Source of the DNA: an uncultured Candidatus Udaeobacter sp.
GTDB taxonomy: Bacteria > Verrucomicrobiota > Verrucomicrobiia > Chthoniobacterales > UBA10450
DNA length: 7,071 nucleotides
NCBI GenBank assembly: GCA_955652715.1
Contig: CATPBS010000369.1
Span: 1 to 7,071 of the forward strand
Reading direction: 5' to 3'
Below the pieces are notes generated by a model that ran no database searches, was not told the origin of the DNA, and was given only the letters and a program-made list of their open reading frames with translations. Shown here piece after piece: positions 1 through 6,430 of this stretch; position 1 is the first letter of the stretch; every line of letters starts with the position of its first letter. The translations under genes were made by a program, and so were the position numbers.

Positions 1-1034
1 ACCAAATCGCGCGTCTGTTTGTAGTCGTCTTCTGTCTCGCCCGGAAATCCGACGATAATGTCAGTGGTAATGGCGATTCCCTGGCGCGCCCGCCGAATTC
101 GCCGCACAAGATCGACATATTTTTCTGCCGTGTAAGCGCGGTGCATCGCTTTGAGAATTTTGTTGGAGCCGGATTGCAACGGCAGATGAACGTGCTCGGC
201 GAGTTTTGGTAAACGCGAGAGCGCGTCGATTAGGTCGTCACGGAAACCGATCGGGTGGGGCGAAGTGAATCGCAATCTCTTGAGGCCTTCCACCTCATGA
301 ACGGCGTCAAGCAACTGCACGAACGCAGATTTATTGTCGATCTTCGGGAATTCGTGGCGACCGTAAAGATTCACGATTTGTCCGAGTAGCGTGATTTCTT
401 TGACGCCGCGTGAAACGAGATCGCGCACTTCGCTGACGATTTCGTGGATGGAACGGCTGCGCTCAGCGCCGCGCGTCTGCGGAACGATGCAGAATGTGCA
501 GTGCATGTTGCATCCCTGCATGATCGAGACAAAGGCTGTCGCCTGCCTCGGCGCGAGTTGTTGTTCGCGGATAGTCGATTGTGAGCCAGGTTCTTCGGCA
601 ATATCGACAATCGAAAACCGCGGATCATCCATTCTGCTGTGGCCGGGATCGGCGATCCCGGGTACCACCGCGCGTTTTCGGACCGCAATTTCCTCCACAT
701 AATCCGCGACCCGATGAAATTTCTGAGTGCCGACCACAAGATCGACATGAGGCAGATTTTTCAGCAGCGATTCGCCGCGCGCCTGGGCCATGCAACCGAG
801 GAACCCGAACACCACGTGCGGTCGCTCTTTGGCCAATCGCCCCAGCATTCCCATTTTCCCCAGCGCCTTCTGGTCAGCCATATCGCGCACGCTGCACGTG
901 TTCAGGAGCACGACGTCAGCTTCTGCTTCATGTGCGACCCGCTCGTACCCTCGCGCGACAAGCGAATGCGCGACCTGCTCCGAGTCGCGTTCATTCATCT
1001 GGCAACCGTAAGTCTTGATAAAAAATTTCGGCAT
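1..1034 (-). CDS. miaB: MiaB, tRNA-2-methylthio-N6-dimethylallyladenosine synthase (3' end outside window)
   Basis: Radical SAM methylthiotransferase that adds a methylthio group to i6A37 in tRNAs reading UNN codons; cytoplasmic. Translating the minus strand from the ATG at 1034 gives 344 residues before the window edge. The N-terminal UPF0004 domain begins MPKFFIKTYGCQMNERDSE and carries the three auxiliary-cluster cysteines (C11, C47, C81). The radical SAM domain has the CNMHCTFC motif (C175, C179, C182), then LLGQIVNLYG, RFTSPHP and HLPLQSGS, all typical of MiaB. LLGQIVN replaces the more common LLGQNVN. The C-terminal TRAM domain would lie beyond the left edge. I chose ATG 1034 because family members start with this KxxIKTYGCQMN stretch; no good Shine-Dalgarno precedes it, and an in-frame GTG seven codons upstream is possible. 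The 172-base leader shows no convincing promoter. Identification is firm. Confidence 0.96.
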   Translation of the reverse strand, partial: MPKFFIKTYGCQMNERDSEQVAHSLVARGYERVAHEAEADVVLLNTCSVRDMADQKALGKMGMLGRLAKERPHVVFGFLGCMAQARGESLLKNLPHVDLVVGTQKFHRVADYVEEIAVRKRAVVPGIADPGHSRMDDPRFSIVDIAEEPGSQSTIREQQLAPRQATAFVSIMQGCNMHCTFCIVPQTRGAERSRSIHEIVSEVRDLVSRGVKEITLLGQIVNLYGRHEFPKIDNKSAFVQLLDAVHEVEGLKRLRFTSPHPIGFRDDLIDALSRLPKLAEHVHLPLQSGSNKILKAMHRAYTAEKYVDLVRRIRRARQGIAITTDIIVGFPGETEDDYKQTRDL

Positions 1035-1144
1035 GGAGGGGCGAAAACAATACACGAGCGAGCGCAACTCGCCACGCCTGGATGATTCAGTAGTGTGCGA
1101 ATTTGGTTTTTGAGCCGGAAAAATCGATGTGCTACAGAAAACCT

Positions 1145-1183
1145 CGAACATCGCGACCAAGCGAAGCTAAAAACCGATGTTCG
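1145..1183. repeat. 9-bp perfect inverted repeat in the miaB leader region
   Basis: CGAACATCG at 1145-1153 and its exact reverse complement CGATGTTCG at 1175-1183 are separated by 21 bases. The right arm overlaps the short hairpin at 1173-1185, so the two pairings exclude each other. It could be an operator, an RNA switch between alternative folds, or coincidence. The rest of the intergenic stretch 1035-1206 shows nothing else I can support. Confidence 0.4.
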
Positions 1184-1185
1184 GT
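1169..1185 (-). terminator. Possible weak rho-independent terminator after the HEPN gene
   Basis: Read on the minus strand, 1185-1173 forms a 5-bp stem (ACCGA/TCGGT) with a 3-base loop, followed directly by four T residues (1172-1169). It lies 22 bases past the TAG of the upstream minus-strand gene and before miaB, where a terminator would be expected. The stem is short, so it would be weak; it may be chance. Confidence 0.35.
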
Positions 1186-1206
1186 CAGATCGTCGACAAA
1201 GCTTGT

Positions 1207-1866
1207 CTAAGGTAATTCTCTTCGCACTCGTTCATCCTCAGTCGCTTGCATTATCGGCTGGTATTGGAGTAAGGCCGTCCGGACTTCAGCGATGCTCTCG
1301 CTAATGCCTTCGAATATGATCTGCTCTTCAAAGAAGGGCAGCTCCAGCAACTCTGCAGCGTCACTCGCTAGCGAAAAGTATACGCTTGTCAATCGATCCA
1401 ATTGCTCGGCAGAGAGGCCTGATTCCTGCATGGCTTTTTGCCAGGTGTAACCCTTGTCTCGATGCGCGAGATGTTTGTCTCTCACGATCTTTAATTTATC
1501 GTGAACGGGTTTCGCCTCGGCCAGCAAGTGGTTCCATTCTTGGTCGCGCCTGCCGCTTAAAAGGCCGCTATGCGCCAGCTTGCGACGCAGGAAATAAACG
1601 CTGTGTACTTTTCTGTGCTGCTCATCGCCTAGTATGAATAGGTTGATGATAATCATCGACATATGTGCATTCTCGGTTGCGGAGAGGAATGGATTGAACC
1701 ATTGCAGATCAGACCATCCATTGGCCTTCCCACTGTCACCGATGTAGAAAAGAGATCTCCATATTTCGAACGACTCTCTGGCGTCAGCAACCATCGCGCT
1801 TACGTCGTCGTGACATAACTCCGCGGCCTCCCGTGAGCATAATTGAAGCTCTTTCGTAACTTTCAT
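1207..1866 (-). CDS. AbiU2-type HEPN-domain protein (putative abortive-infection/RNase-like)
   Basis: A 219-aa, mostly helical soluble protein without signal peptide or membrane segment. Around residues 129-135 it has RDKHLAHRD, an Rx5H arrangement that fits the Rx4-6H signature of HEPN domains, many of which are metal-independent RNases or their inactive relatives. The order (helical N-terminus with YIGDSGKANGWSDLQWFNP, IRDKxLAH-like motif, then a helix-rich tail) resembles the AbiU2 family, named from a lactococcal phage abortive-infection system. The family call is by recognition and not by search. I chose the ATG at 1866 because AAGGA lies ten bases upstream; the frame opens further, to a TTG at 1953, but that has no ribosome site. 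It follows the exonuclease-J gene by 99 bases on the same strand and precedes miaB. RNA cleavage activity is inferred from the motif only. Confidence 0.7.
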   Translation of the reverse strand: MKVTKELQLCSREAAELCHDDVSAMVADARESFEIWRSLFYIGDSGKANGWSDLQWFNPFLSATENAHMSMIIINLFILGDEQHRKVHSVYFLRRKLAHSGLLSGRRDQEWNHLLAEAKPVHDKLKIVRDKHLAHRDKGYTWQKAMQESGLSAEQLDRLTSVYFSLASDAAELLELPFFEEQIIFEGISESIAEVRTALLQYQPIMQATEDERVRRELP

Positions 1867-1965
1867 GTTCGCGTTTTCCTTCTGTTGCGAAGATGAATCC
1901 CTCCCTATAAAGCAGAGTTGCCTGCGTATTTCTGTCGTCCCGAGTTGATGCAAGAGAGCAGAACG

Positions 1966-3604
1966 TCACATCATCGCGCTATCAAACGCTGGTTCGCCGG
2001 CAAGTTCCTCAATTTGTTTCGCTAGGTTTAGCGCTTCGCCGGCCAGCCTGGCGCATTCTTTCTCAATCTCCTGTTTCTGCTTTTCGCTCACGCTTTCGAG
2101 AATCGAAGCGTCGCGCTGCGAGAGATTGTAGAGTTCGTAATCCGGGCTTTCCTTCAGCTGAATCGTGGCCTCGATGACTTCCACAATTTTGATTTGTAAC
2201 ATTTCGAGCAAGCGACGCAGCGTCCTTATCTCTTTCTCGGCCGCCAGTTCCACGCTTGCCCAGCCTTGCTTCCGAATAAACGCTTCTGGGATCGCTGGCA
2301 ATCTCGCGCAGCGTGTCGACGTCCCCGGTGTCTTTCGCGTGGTTAATTGCTTGAGTCAGTTTTTGGTAAGTCTCGCGCTTCGCGGGATCGTCGAGAATTT
2401 TGTCGGGGTGAAATAGCTTGACGAGCTGTTTCCAGAGAACCTTCATCTCCAATTCCTCTGCGACAGTCAGTTCCCGCTTTTTCGCCAGCGCTGCCGCCGT
2501 AGATTCGTACTCGCGCCTTGTCTCGGCGTCTGCCTGCTTGAACTCTTCGCGCACTTGGTTCGCTTCTTCTTCTCCGGAATGCAGCAGTTTTTCGATGAAG
2601 CTCTTGCGGTAGCGAACGACCAGCCGCAGCCGGTCGCGCTGTTCATAATGCTCCCGAAGCTTGGCGAAAAGCTTCGCCCGCAGCGCATCTACTTTCCGCT
2701 TCTCGACGCTGAAAGCCGCCTCCACTTCAGCGAGCCGCGCTTGTGCCGCCTGGACCAGCGTTTGGAGATGCTGCGCTTCTGGGTTCTGAAAGACCGTGAC
2801 GTGCCACACCAGATCGGTTGCATCCTCGGCCGGAATGCTCACATCCACGATGGGCGGATTCTCCTCCTGTTGTTCCAGCCTCGCGAGATACCAAGCTCCG
2901 ATGCGCGCGTTGGCGGCATTACGTGAACCAGCCAGCGATTCAAGCCACTGTCGGATATCTTTATTCTCCACCGCGTCGGAAAGCGTGCGCCCTTTAAATT
3001 TTCCGAACGCGAAGCGCGACGGATACCACTCCTCCGCTGCGTAGCCGCTGACTTTCTTCCAGGTGTCGAGTCCCAGCGCTTCTGCTTTCGGCCTTAGTAC
3101 CACATGGAAAAGGTCTGCCAGGGTTTCCACGCCGCCGAGCGCCGAATGTGCGTCGCGTTCGGGTAGGCGATAATACTGGCGCACCGTTTGTAACTTGCAG
3201 TTGCCGGCCGGCACTGGATCAAGCACCCGCTGAGCAAACCGCAGCGCACAAAAACCTCGGCTGCCAATCGGCGGAATGCCAAGCCGTCGCCATTCGTGAA
3301 GAAGAACGGCGTCCCAATCGTATTCGAGATTGTAGCTGACGACGGGAAGCTGGGCCGCGTATTTCCGCAACGCCACATAAACTTGCTCCGGCGCTTCGCC
3401 GTCGCGCTCTAAAATCTCGCGCGTGTAGCCATGCACCCGCGACGCTGCAGGCGAAATATCTCTGTTGTAATTTAGCAAACGCCTGAATGATTCGCCGACC
3501 CGCTCCCAGCCGCGCATTCGCTGAGCGGCGACATCCACAATGAAAACGGCCGAGCCGACGCCAGCTGTTTCGGTATCAAGGAGAAGCCAATCAGTGCCTT
3601 TCAT
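1966..3604 (-). CDS. DnaQ-like exonuclease / FGKxKG module / coiled-coil / J-like domain fusion, broken by a +1 frameshift
   Basis: Unusual multidomain protein, about 545 aa once a single-base shift at 2288-2290 is corrected. Residues 5-170 form a DEDDh exonuclease fold: LLLDTETAG (D10, E12), YNLEYDWD (N92, D96) and AHSAL (H153). The usual last aspartate, five residues after H153, is Gly158, so activity is uncertain. Residues 198-240 hold FAFGKFKGRTLSDA, resembling the DUF3820/QSregVF module often found beside such exonucleases. Residues 275-380 are highly charged coiled coil. Residues 383-438 form a J-like domain with HPD at 399-401, which in the family stimulates Hsp70 ATPase. In the first frame translation after Pro439 becomes arginine-rich nonsense ending at 2063; the next frame instead gives 107 helical residues (beginning EAFIRKQGW) to TGA at 1966. 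ATG 3604 lies 4 bases past the LRR stop, without a clear ribosome site, suggesting translational coupling. Domains are by motif reading; the combined function is unknown. Confidence 0.75.
2285..2290 (-). other. Frameshift point in the exonuclease-J gene (CCC followed by AGA)
   Basis: On the minus strand the codons GAT CCC AGA read Asp-Pro-Arg and then lose coding character. Dropping one C gives GAT CCA GAA, reading Asp-Pro-Glu and joining the 107-codon downstream frame without a stop. The simplest cause is one extra base (mutation or assembly error). The site also fits +1 slippage of a proline tRNA from CCC to the overlapping CCA. Confidence 0.75.
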
Positions 3605-3608
3605 CGCA

Positions 3609-4346
3609 TCAGAAATGCTGGTCGGAGCGTTGAATTAGGCGAGTCTTGTCGCTATCATAGGAGATCCGCTTAAGGTGAAAAAGTGGGCGGATGTCGAGTA
3701 AGTCTATGTCGTTCGCTCCACAACAGAGGAATTTTAACTTCGGGACAGGTGACAGATCGAGATGGGTAAGCTGGTTGGTACAGCAGTCGAGTATTTCAAG
3801 TTCAGGCACACTGGTCAGGTTCAACCGCACGAGACCGCTCGCCAGGCACGCCAGTCTTTTCAGTTTAGGAACACCAGAAAGATCACATTCTGTGAACTCG
3901 TTGCTGAAGGCATAACAATTCAGGGTTTCTAGTTCGGCAAGCGGTAAATGTGGAGATGGCCCGCGACCGCCCCCCAAAGATAATTCCTTGATCTGCAATC
4001 CCTCGACCCATTGAAGCCGTTCTGAGCTTATCAGGCTAAAGTCGAGGGAACCTCCAGGTATACGTCCTTCGAGAAAAACGAGTCGCAAACGTCTGATGAT
4101 CTCAACTGGCTCCAAACCTGTTGTCTTTGACCAAATGAGAATCTGCCGATAATCCGGCGTGCACAGTTTCTGTTCGCCAGTCGTGAATCGCCGGGCTGGG
4201 AGGCCGTGATCTGTTAACTGGGCAATCGCAAGCGTTTGCTCGATCATCTCGGACATAATTCGCAACGGCCGACTCGTCGACTCACTAAGTGAAATATCAG
4301 GCCGAGGAATCAGGTCTAAACGATTCTCATCATCATCTGTGTTCAT
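3609..4346 (-). CDS. Leucine-rich repeat protein with Cys-ladder repeats
   Basis: A 245-aa protein without signal peptide or membrane segment, so probably cytoplasmic. Residues 1-135 are unrecognised and mostly helical. The C-terminal part contains LRRs at exact 21-residue spacing: LKRLACLASGL (162), LEILDCCTNQL (183), LKFLCCGANDI (204) and a degenerate LKRISYDSDK (225), with an earlier unit LETLNCYAFS near 139. A cysteine recurs at the same repeat position (144, 167, 188, 209), the cysteine ladder seen in internalin-J-type bacterial LRRs; linkers read NLTSVPE and DLSPVPK. Such repeats usually bind proteins. I chose ATG 4346, with GCGGA a few bases upstream, over in-frame starts further out whose translation looks non-native. 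Its TGA lies 4 bases before the exonuclease-J start, so the two are probably one transcriptional and translational unit. Substrate and partner are unknown. Confidence 0.75.
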   Translation of the reverse strand: MNTDDDENRLDLIPRPDISLSESTSRPLRIMSEMIEQTLAIAQLTDHGLPARRFTTGEQKLCTPDYRQILIWSKTTGLEPVEIIRRLRLVFLEGRIPGGSLDFSLISSERLQWVEGLQIKELSLGGGRGPSPHLPLAELETLNCYAFSNEFTECDLSGVPKLKRLACLASGLVRLNLTSVPELEILDCCTNQLTHLDLSPVPKLKFLCCGANDIDLLDIRPLFHLKRISYDSDKTRLIQRSDQHF

Positions 4347-4378
4347 TTCGTTCCGCTCGCATCGAGTGACGAAGAATA

Positions 4379-4471
4379 TCACCAAAAGAGGACAGGATCT
4401 TTGGTCAAATCCATCGTCGAGCCGCAAATATAGCAATGAGGACGCTCGTGAGGTTTGGTTGGTGCCGTCAT
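4379..4471 (-). CDS. Possible 30-aa peptide with a CxxC motif, or a remnant
   Basis: In the 147-base gap between the putative nuclease gene and the LRR gene, a minus-strand ATG at 4471 opens 30 codons ending in TGA at 4379. The peptide contains HCYICGSTMDL, a CxxCG knuckle like half a zinc ribbon, and ends DPVLFW. There is no clear ribosome site. It could be a tiny zinc-binding peptide, the remains of a longer zinc-ribbon gene, or chance. No other gene is visible in this gap. Confidence 0.25.
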   Translation of the reverse strand: MTAPTKPHERPHCYICGSTMDLTKDPVLFW

Positions 4472-4493
4472 TGGTGGTGCCGAAGACGGCGTA

Positions 4494-5435
4494 TTAGTTA
4501 TCTTCAACGAACTTGTCGTACCGATATGAGTCGTCGTTATATGCGCTCGTATTGATTTGCACGTCACAGGGCTCGACTGATACGTTGTAAGGATCATTCG
4601 TTTCGCTCTGCCCAACGAAGCTAAACGGGAAAGAATCGCTCCATTCAATGCCATCGCCGTGTCGGCAATCCCCATCCGACCCGTATTGCAAATCGCAATA
4701 CACCGTGCCGGACCCGGTAAACTCAACAAATTCCGGCCCGATGCTCCTTACTTGGACCCTGATTCCATCGGCATCCTGCGGCCGCGTATGTGTGGAAAGC
4801 GCATCAAGATCATCGAAAAACTCAGTTGTAAAAAACACCGCTAACCCGAGGGCGAGTCTGGACTCCACCGCGTTGCGCAGATATTGGCGCGCCTGTGTGA
4901 TCGTGTCGAACAACCGCAGGAACAGCGATAACGCCTCGTCGAAAACTGGTGCGGCTTCCTGTTCTGTCTTTGCCAGGCTCTGGCTAGTAACATGGGTAAA
5001 CGAGGAGAGCCGCTGGACACTGGCGACTATCTCGCTCGCCAGTGCGTCGACAATGGCAACGAAGTTCGACGGGAAATCGCGTGCCAGTAAATACGAATAT
5101 ACCGCGAACGTCACGCGGTGCCGACGCGTCACGCCGCTCCTTGAATCGCCGTGCGGTACAAACCACAAACACCGCTTGATGTCCTGATCGGGCGCAAGTT
5201 CAGCAAACAGCTCTCGCAACAATTCTCGCAGATTCGTAGCTGTGTTGGTAAATCGCAGCGGATTCTCCAGGTCGGCGAAACTACGCAGAATTCCGCGCAG
5301 TATGGTCTGTAGGTGCGGAGAAAACGGTTTCAATCGTTCTCCCAACTGCTGCGCGTAAATGCCTTGAGGCGCTGCCTGATCTTTGGCGTTCGAGTCTGGG
5401 AAGGTAGCTTGTTTGAGCACCTTATAATTTACCAC
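4494..5435 (-). CDS. Uncharacterised protein resembling predicted pPIWI-associating nuclease family
   Basis: A 313-aa soluble protein. The N-terminal two thirds are helical: LRELLRELFAELAPDQDIK (69-87), a VTRRHRVTF segment (102-110), and RLSSFTHVT (142-150), where R142 and H148 make an Rx5H spacing. The C-terminal third looks beta-rich, with FTGSGTVYCDLQYGSDGD (239-256), then RHGDG and SDSFPFSF (266-273). This layout (helical Lre/LAPD region, FTHV, then GxVxxxLQYGS and SFPF) matches my memory of a bacterial family labelled predicted pPIWI-associating nuclease; I could not check this and no catalytic set is certain. The start is GTG 5435, the only plausible start after the in-frame TGA a few codons upstream; no strong ribosome site is visible. 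It is the first gene of the minus-strand accessory block and ends 147 bases before the LRR gene. No piwi or argonaute-like gene is in the window. Confidence 0.6.
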   Translation of the reverse strand: MVNYKVLKQATFPDSNAKDQAAPQGIYAQQLGERLKPFSPHLQTILRGILRSFADLENPLRFTNTATNLRELLRELFAELAPDQDIKRCLWFVPHGDSRSGVTRRHRVTFAVYSYLLARDFPSNFVAIVDALASEIVASVQRLSSFTHVTSQSLAKTEQEAAPVFDEALSLFLRLFDTITQARQYLRNAVESRLALGLAVFFTTEFFDDLDALSTHTRPQDADGIRVQVRSIGPEFVEFTGSGTVYCDLQYGSDGDCRHGDGIEWSDSFPFSFVGQSETNDPYNVSVEPCDVQINTSAYNDDSYRYDKFVEDN

Positions 5436-5592
5436 ACTCGGGCTTAGGTTTCACGAAGTGAGGACAAATTATCACGTTCTTTGAGCGTCAAACGCGAAGG
5501 GGAAGGCTTGCAGGCGCACTTGTTCAACCGGTTCCGGCGCGTCGTCAGGGCGATGGGATTGCGCGGGCGGAGTGGTGCGTTAGCCTTTAGCC

Positions 5593-5778
5593 ATGAGCAC
5601 GGTTGCAGAAATCGAAGCTGCCATTTCCCGGCTCCCATTGCAGCAGGCCGCAGAGGTGAGCGAGTGGCTGGAGCAGTGGCTGGAGGATCAGCGGGAGTTG
5701 TCGCCCGAATTCGTCGCTTCCATCGAACGTGGCAAGGCCGACATCGCTGCCGGGCGTGCGCGCGTCGTTCGTCCGTGA
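5593..5778 (+). CDS. Small antitoxin-like protein, apparently without its toxin
   Basis: A 61-aa acidic helical protein starting MSTVAEIEAAISRLPLQQAAEVSEW and ending IERGKADIAAGRARVVRP. The N-terminal AEIEAAIxxLP..A.EVxxWLE pattern and the ERGxADIxAGR tail are typical of small type II antitoxin components that precede RelE/ParE toxins. Here no toxin follows: four bases after its TGA an ATG at 5782 opens only 16 codons (stop 5830-5832), and the space is occupied by the end of an oppositely oriented toxin gene that stops at 5806. It is therefore an orphan, a trans-acting antitoxin, or the survivor of a broken pair. There is no strong ribosome site upstream. The 157 bases between it and the divergent gene at 5435 hold no gene; a TATAAT at 5423-5428 lacks a matching -35 box. 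Confidence 0.6.
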   Translation: MSTVAEIEAAISRLPLQQAAEVSEWLEQWLEDQRELSPEFVASIERGKADIAAGRARVVRP

Positions 5779-5805
5779 GCCATGCCCGGCGTGGCCACGC
5801 AAGTT

Positions 5806-6138
5806 TCATTCACGCGGTTCGCGCCGAAATAATCGAAGCAGATGTCTTGCGCCGTGGGTAACGTAAAGAATGCGGATGCTGGCGGGTTCGACACGATAGA
5901 ACACCAGGTAATTTCGAAAATCGCTTATCGGGAACATTCGTAACCCTCGCAGTTTGCGATTTCGCGTAGGATACGGCGCCCCGCAATCAGGATCCCGGGC
6001 TAATTGCCGAAGAGTTCGTTCCATCGCATCGAGGACGCGTTCCGCGGCAGCCGGGTCGCGCTCGGCGATAAAGGAGTAAATGTCAGGCAGATCCTGCTCT
6101 ATGACAGCGGAGTGCTGATCAATCCGGGCTTCAGCCAC
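5806..6138 (-). CDS. RelE/ParE-family toxin
   Basis: A 110-aa type II toxin; RelE/ParE proteins either cut mRNA at the ribosome or poison DNA gyrase. Seen here: the helical hairpin VIEQDLPDIYSFIAERDPAAAERVLDAMERTLRQLA pattern (residues 12-47; shown in pieces, VIEQDLPDIYSFI then AAAERVLDAMERT), the DPDCGAPYP turn, and a beta-rich end with KLRGLRMFPISDFRNYLVFYR, IRILYVTHGARHLLRLF. The DFRNYLVFYRV and VTHGARxL blocks are the family hallmark and look intact. I place the start at GTG 6138, whose codon overlaps the antitoxin stop (GTGGCTGA), a classic translational coupling. Its end lies 27 bases from the end of the convergent plus-strand antitoxin gene. Sequence alone does not separate gyrase-type ParE from ribosome-type RelE. 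Confidence 0.9.
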   Translation of the reverse strand: MAEARIDQHSAVIEQDLPDIYSFIAERDPAAAERVLDAMERTLRQLARDPDCGAPYPTRNRKLRGLRMFPISDFRNYLVFYRVEPASIRILYVTHGARHLLRLFRREPRE

Positions 6139-6361
6139 GGTCTTGCGCCGCTGCGCGCACGCGTTGTTTCCAGTCCGCCTCGATCGGCTCGAACGGTCCC
6201 TCCAGGCGTGCTTCCAACACCGGCTCCAGCTCCGCCCGTTCGCAATCCGCCTGCACCAGCGCCAGAAGATAATCTTCCTTGGAACGAAAGCCCGCTGCAT
6301 TCGCTCGCGTCTCCAATGAAGCGTTGAGCGCGGCTGGCAGCGAAATGGTGACGTGGCTCAT
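6131..6361 (-). CDS. ParD-like ribbon-helix-helix antitoxin
   Basis: A 76-aa protein whose first 40 residues, MSHVTISLPAALNASLE followed by TRANAAGFRSKEDYLLALVQ, form a ribbon-helix-helix: a DNA-binding beta strand (HVTISLPA), helix, GFxS turn and second helix. The acidic C-terminal part (ERAELEPVLEARLEGPFEP) would wrap and neutralise the toxin. It lies directly upstream of the RelE/ParE toxin and overlaps it by 8 bases, so the two form one operon. Such antitoxins normally repress their own promoter together with the toxin; I see no clear operator or -10/-35 pair in the 155 bases upstream, and no Shine-Dalgarno before ATG 6361. Confidence 0.88.
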   Translation of the reverse strand: MSHVTISLPAALNASLETRANAAGFRSKEDYLLALVQADCERAELEPVLEARLEGPFEPIEADWKQRVRAAAQDRG

Positions 6362-6430
6362 ATAACAAAGATTCGATCAGCGACGATGCCTGCGCAAGAA
6401 GGAACTGCACTACATCGACAGCTGCGACGC

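Noticed and set aside
371..1085. Several open frames on both strands within the miaB region
   Set aside because: They overlap the intact MiaB frame, which has all six cluster cysteines and the family motifs; the others have biased, non-native composition.
1867..1953. Upstream extension of the HEPN protein to a TTG at 1953
   Set aside because: No ribosome site precedes it, while ATG 1866 has AAGGA at good spacing and begins the conserved-looking helical protein.
2063..2287. The zero-frame C-terminal tail of the exonuclease-J protein (arginine-rich, ending at 2063)
   Set aside because: It reads as low-quality basic sequence, while the neighbouring frame over the same bases encodes a regular helical segment; the tail is a frameshift artefact.
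5423..5428. TATAAT resembling a -10 box in front of the plus-strand antitoxin
   Set aside because: It has no -35 hexamer at the right distance and lies over 160 bases upstream, inside the divergent coding start.
6139..6300. N-terminal extension of the RelE/ParE toxin frame to 6300
   Set aside because: The extension lies inside the ParD-like gene in another frame and is Arg/Trp-rich; the GTG at 6138 gives a normal-length toxin.
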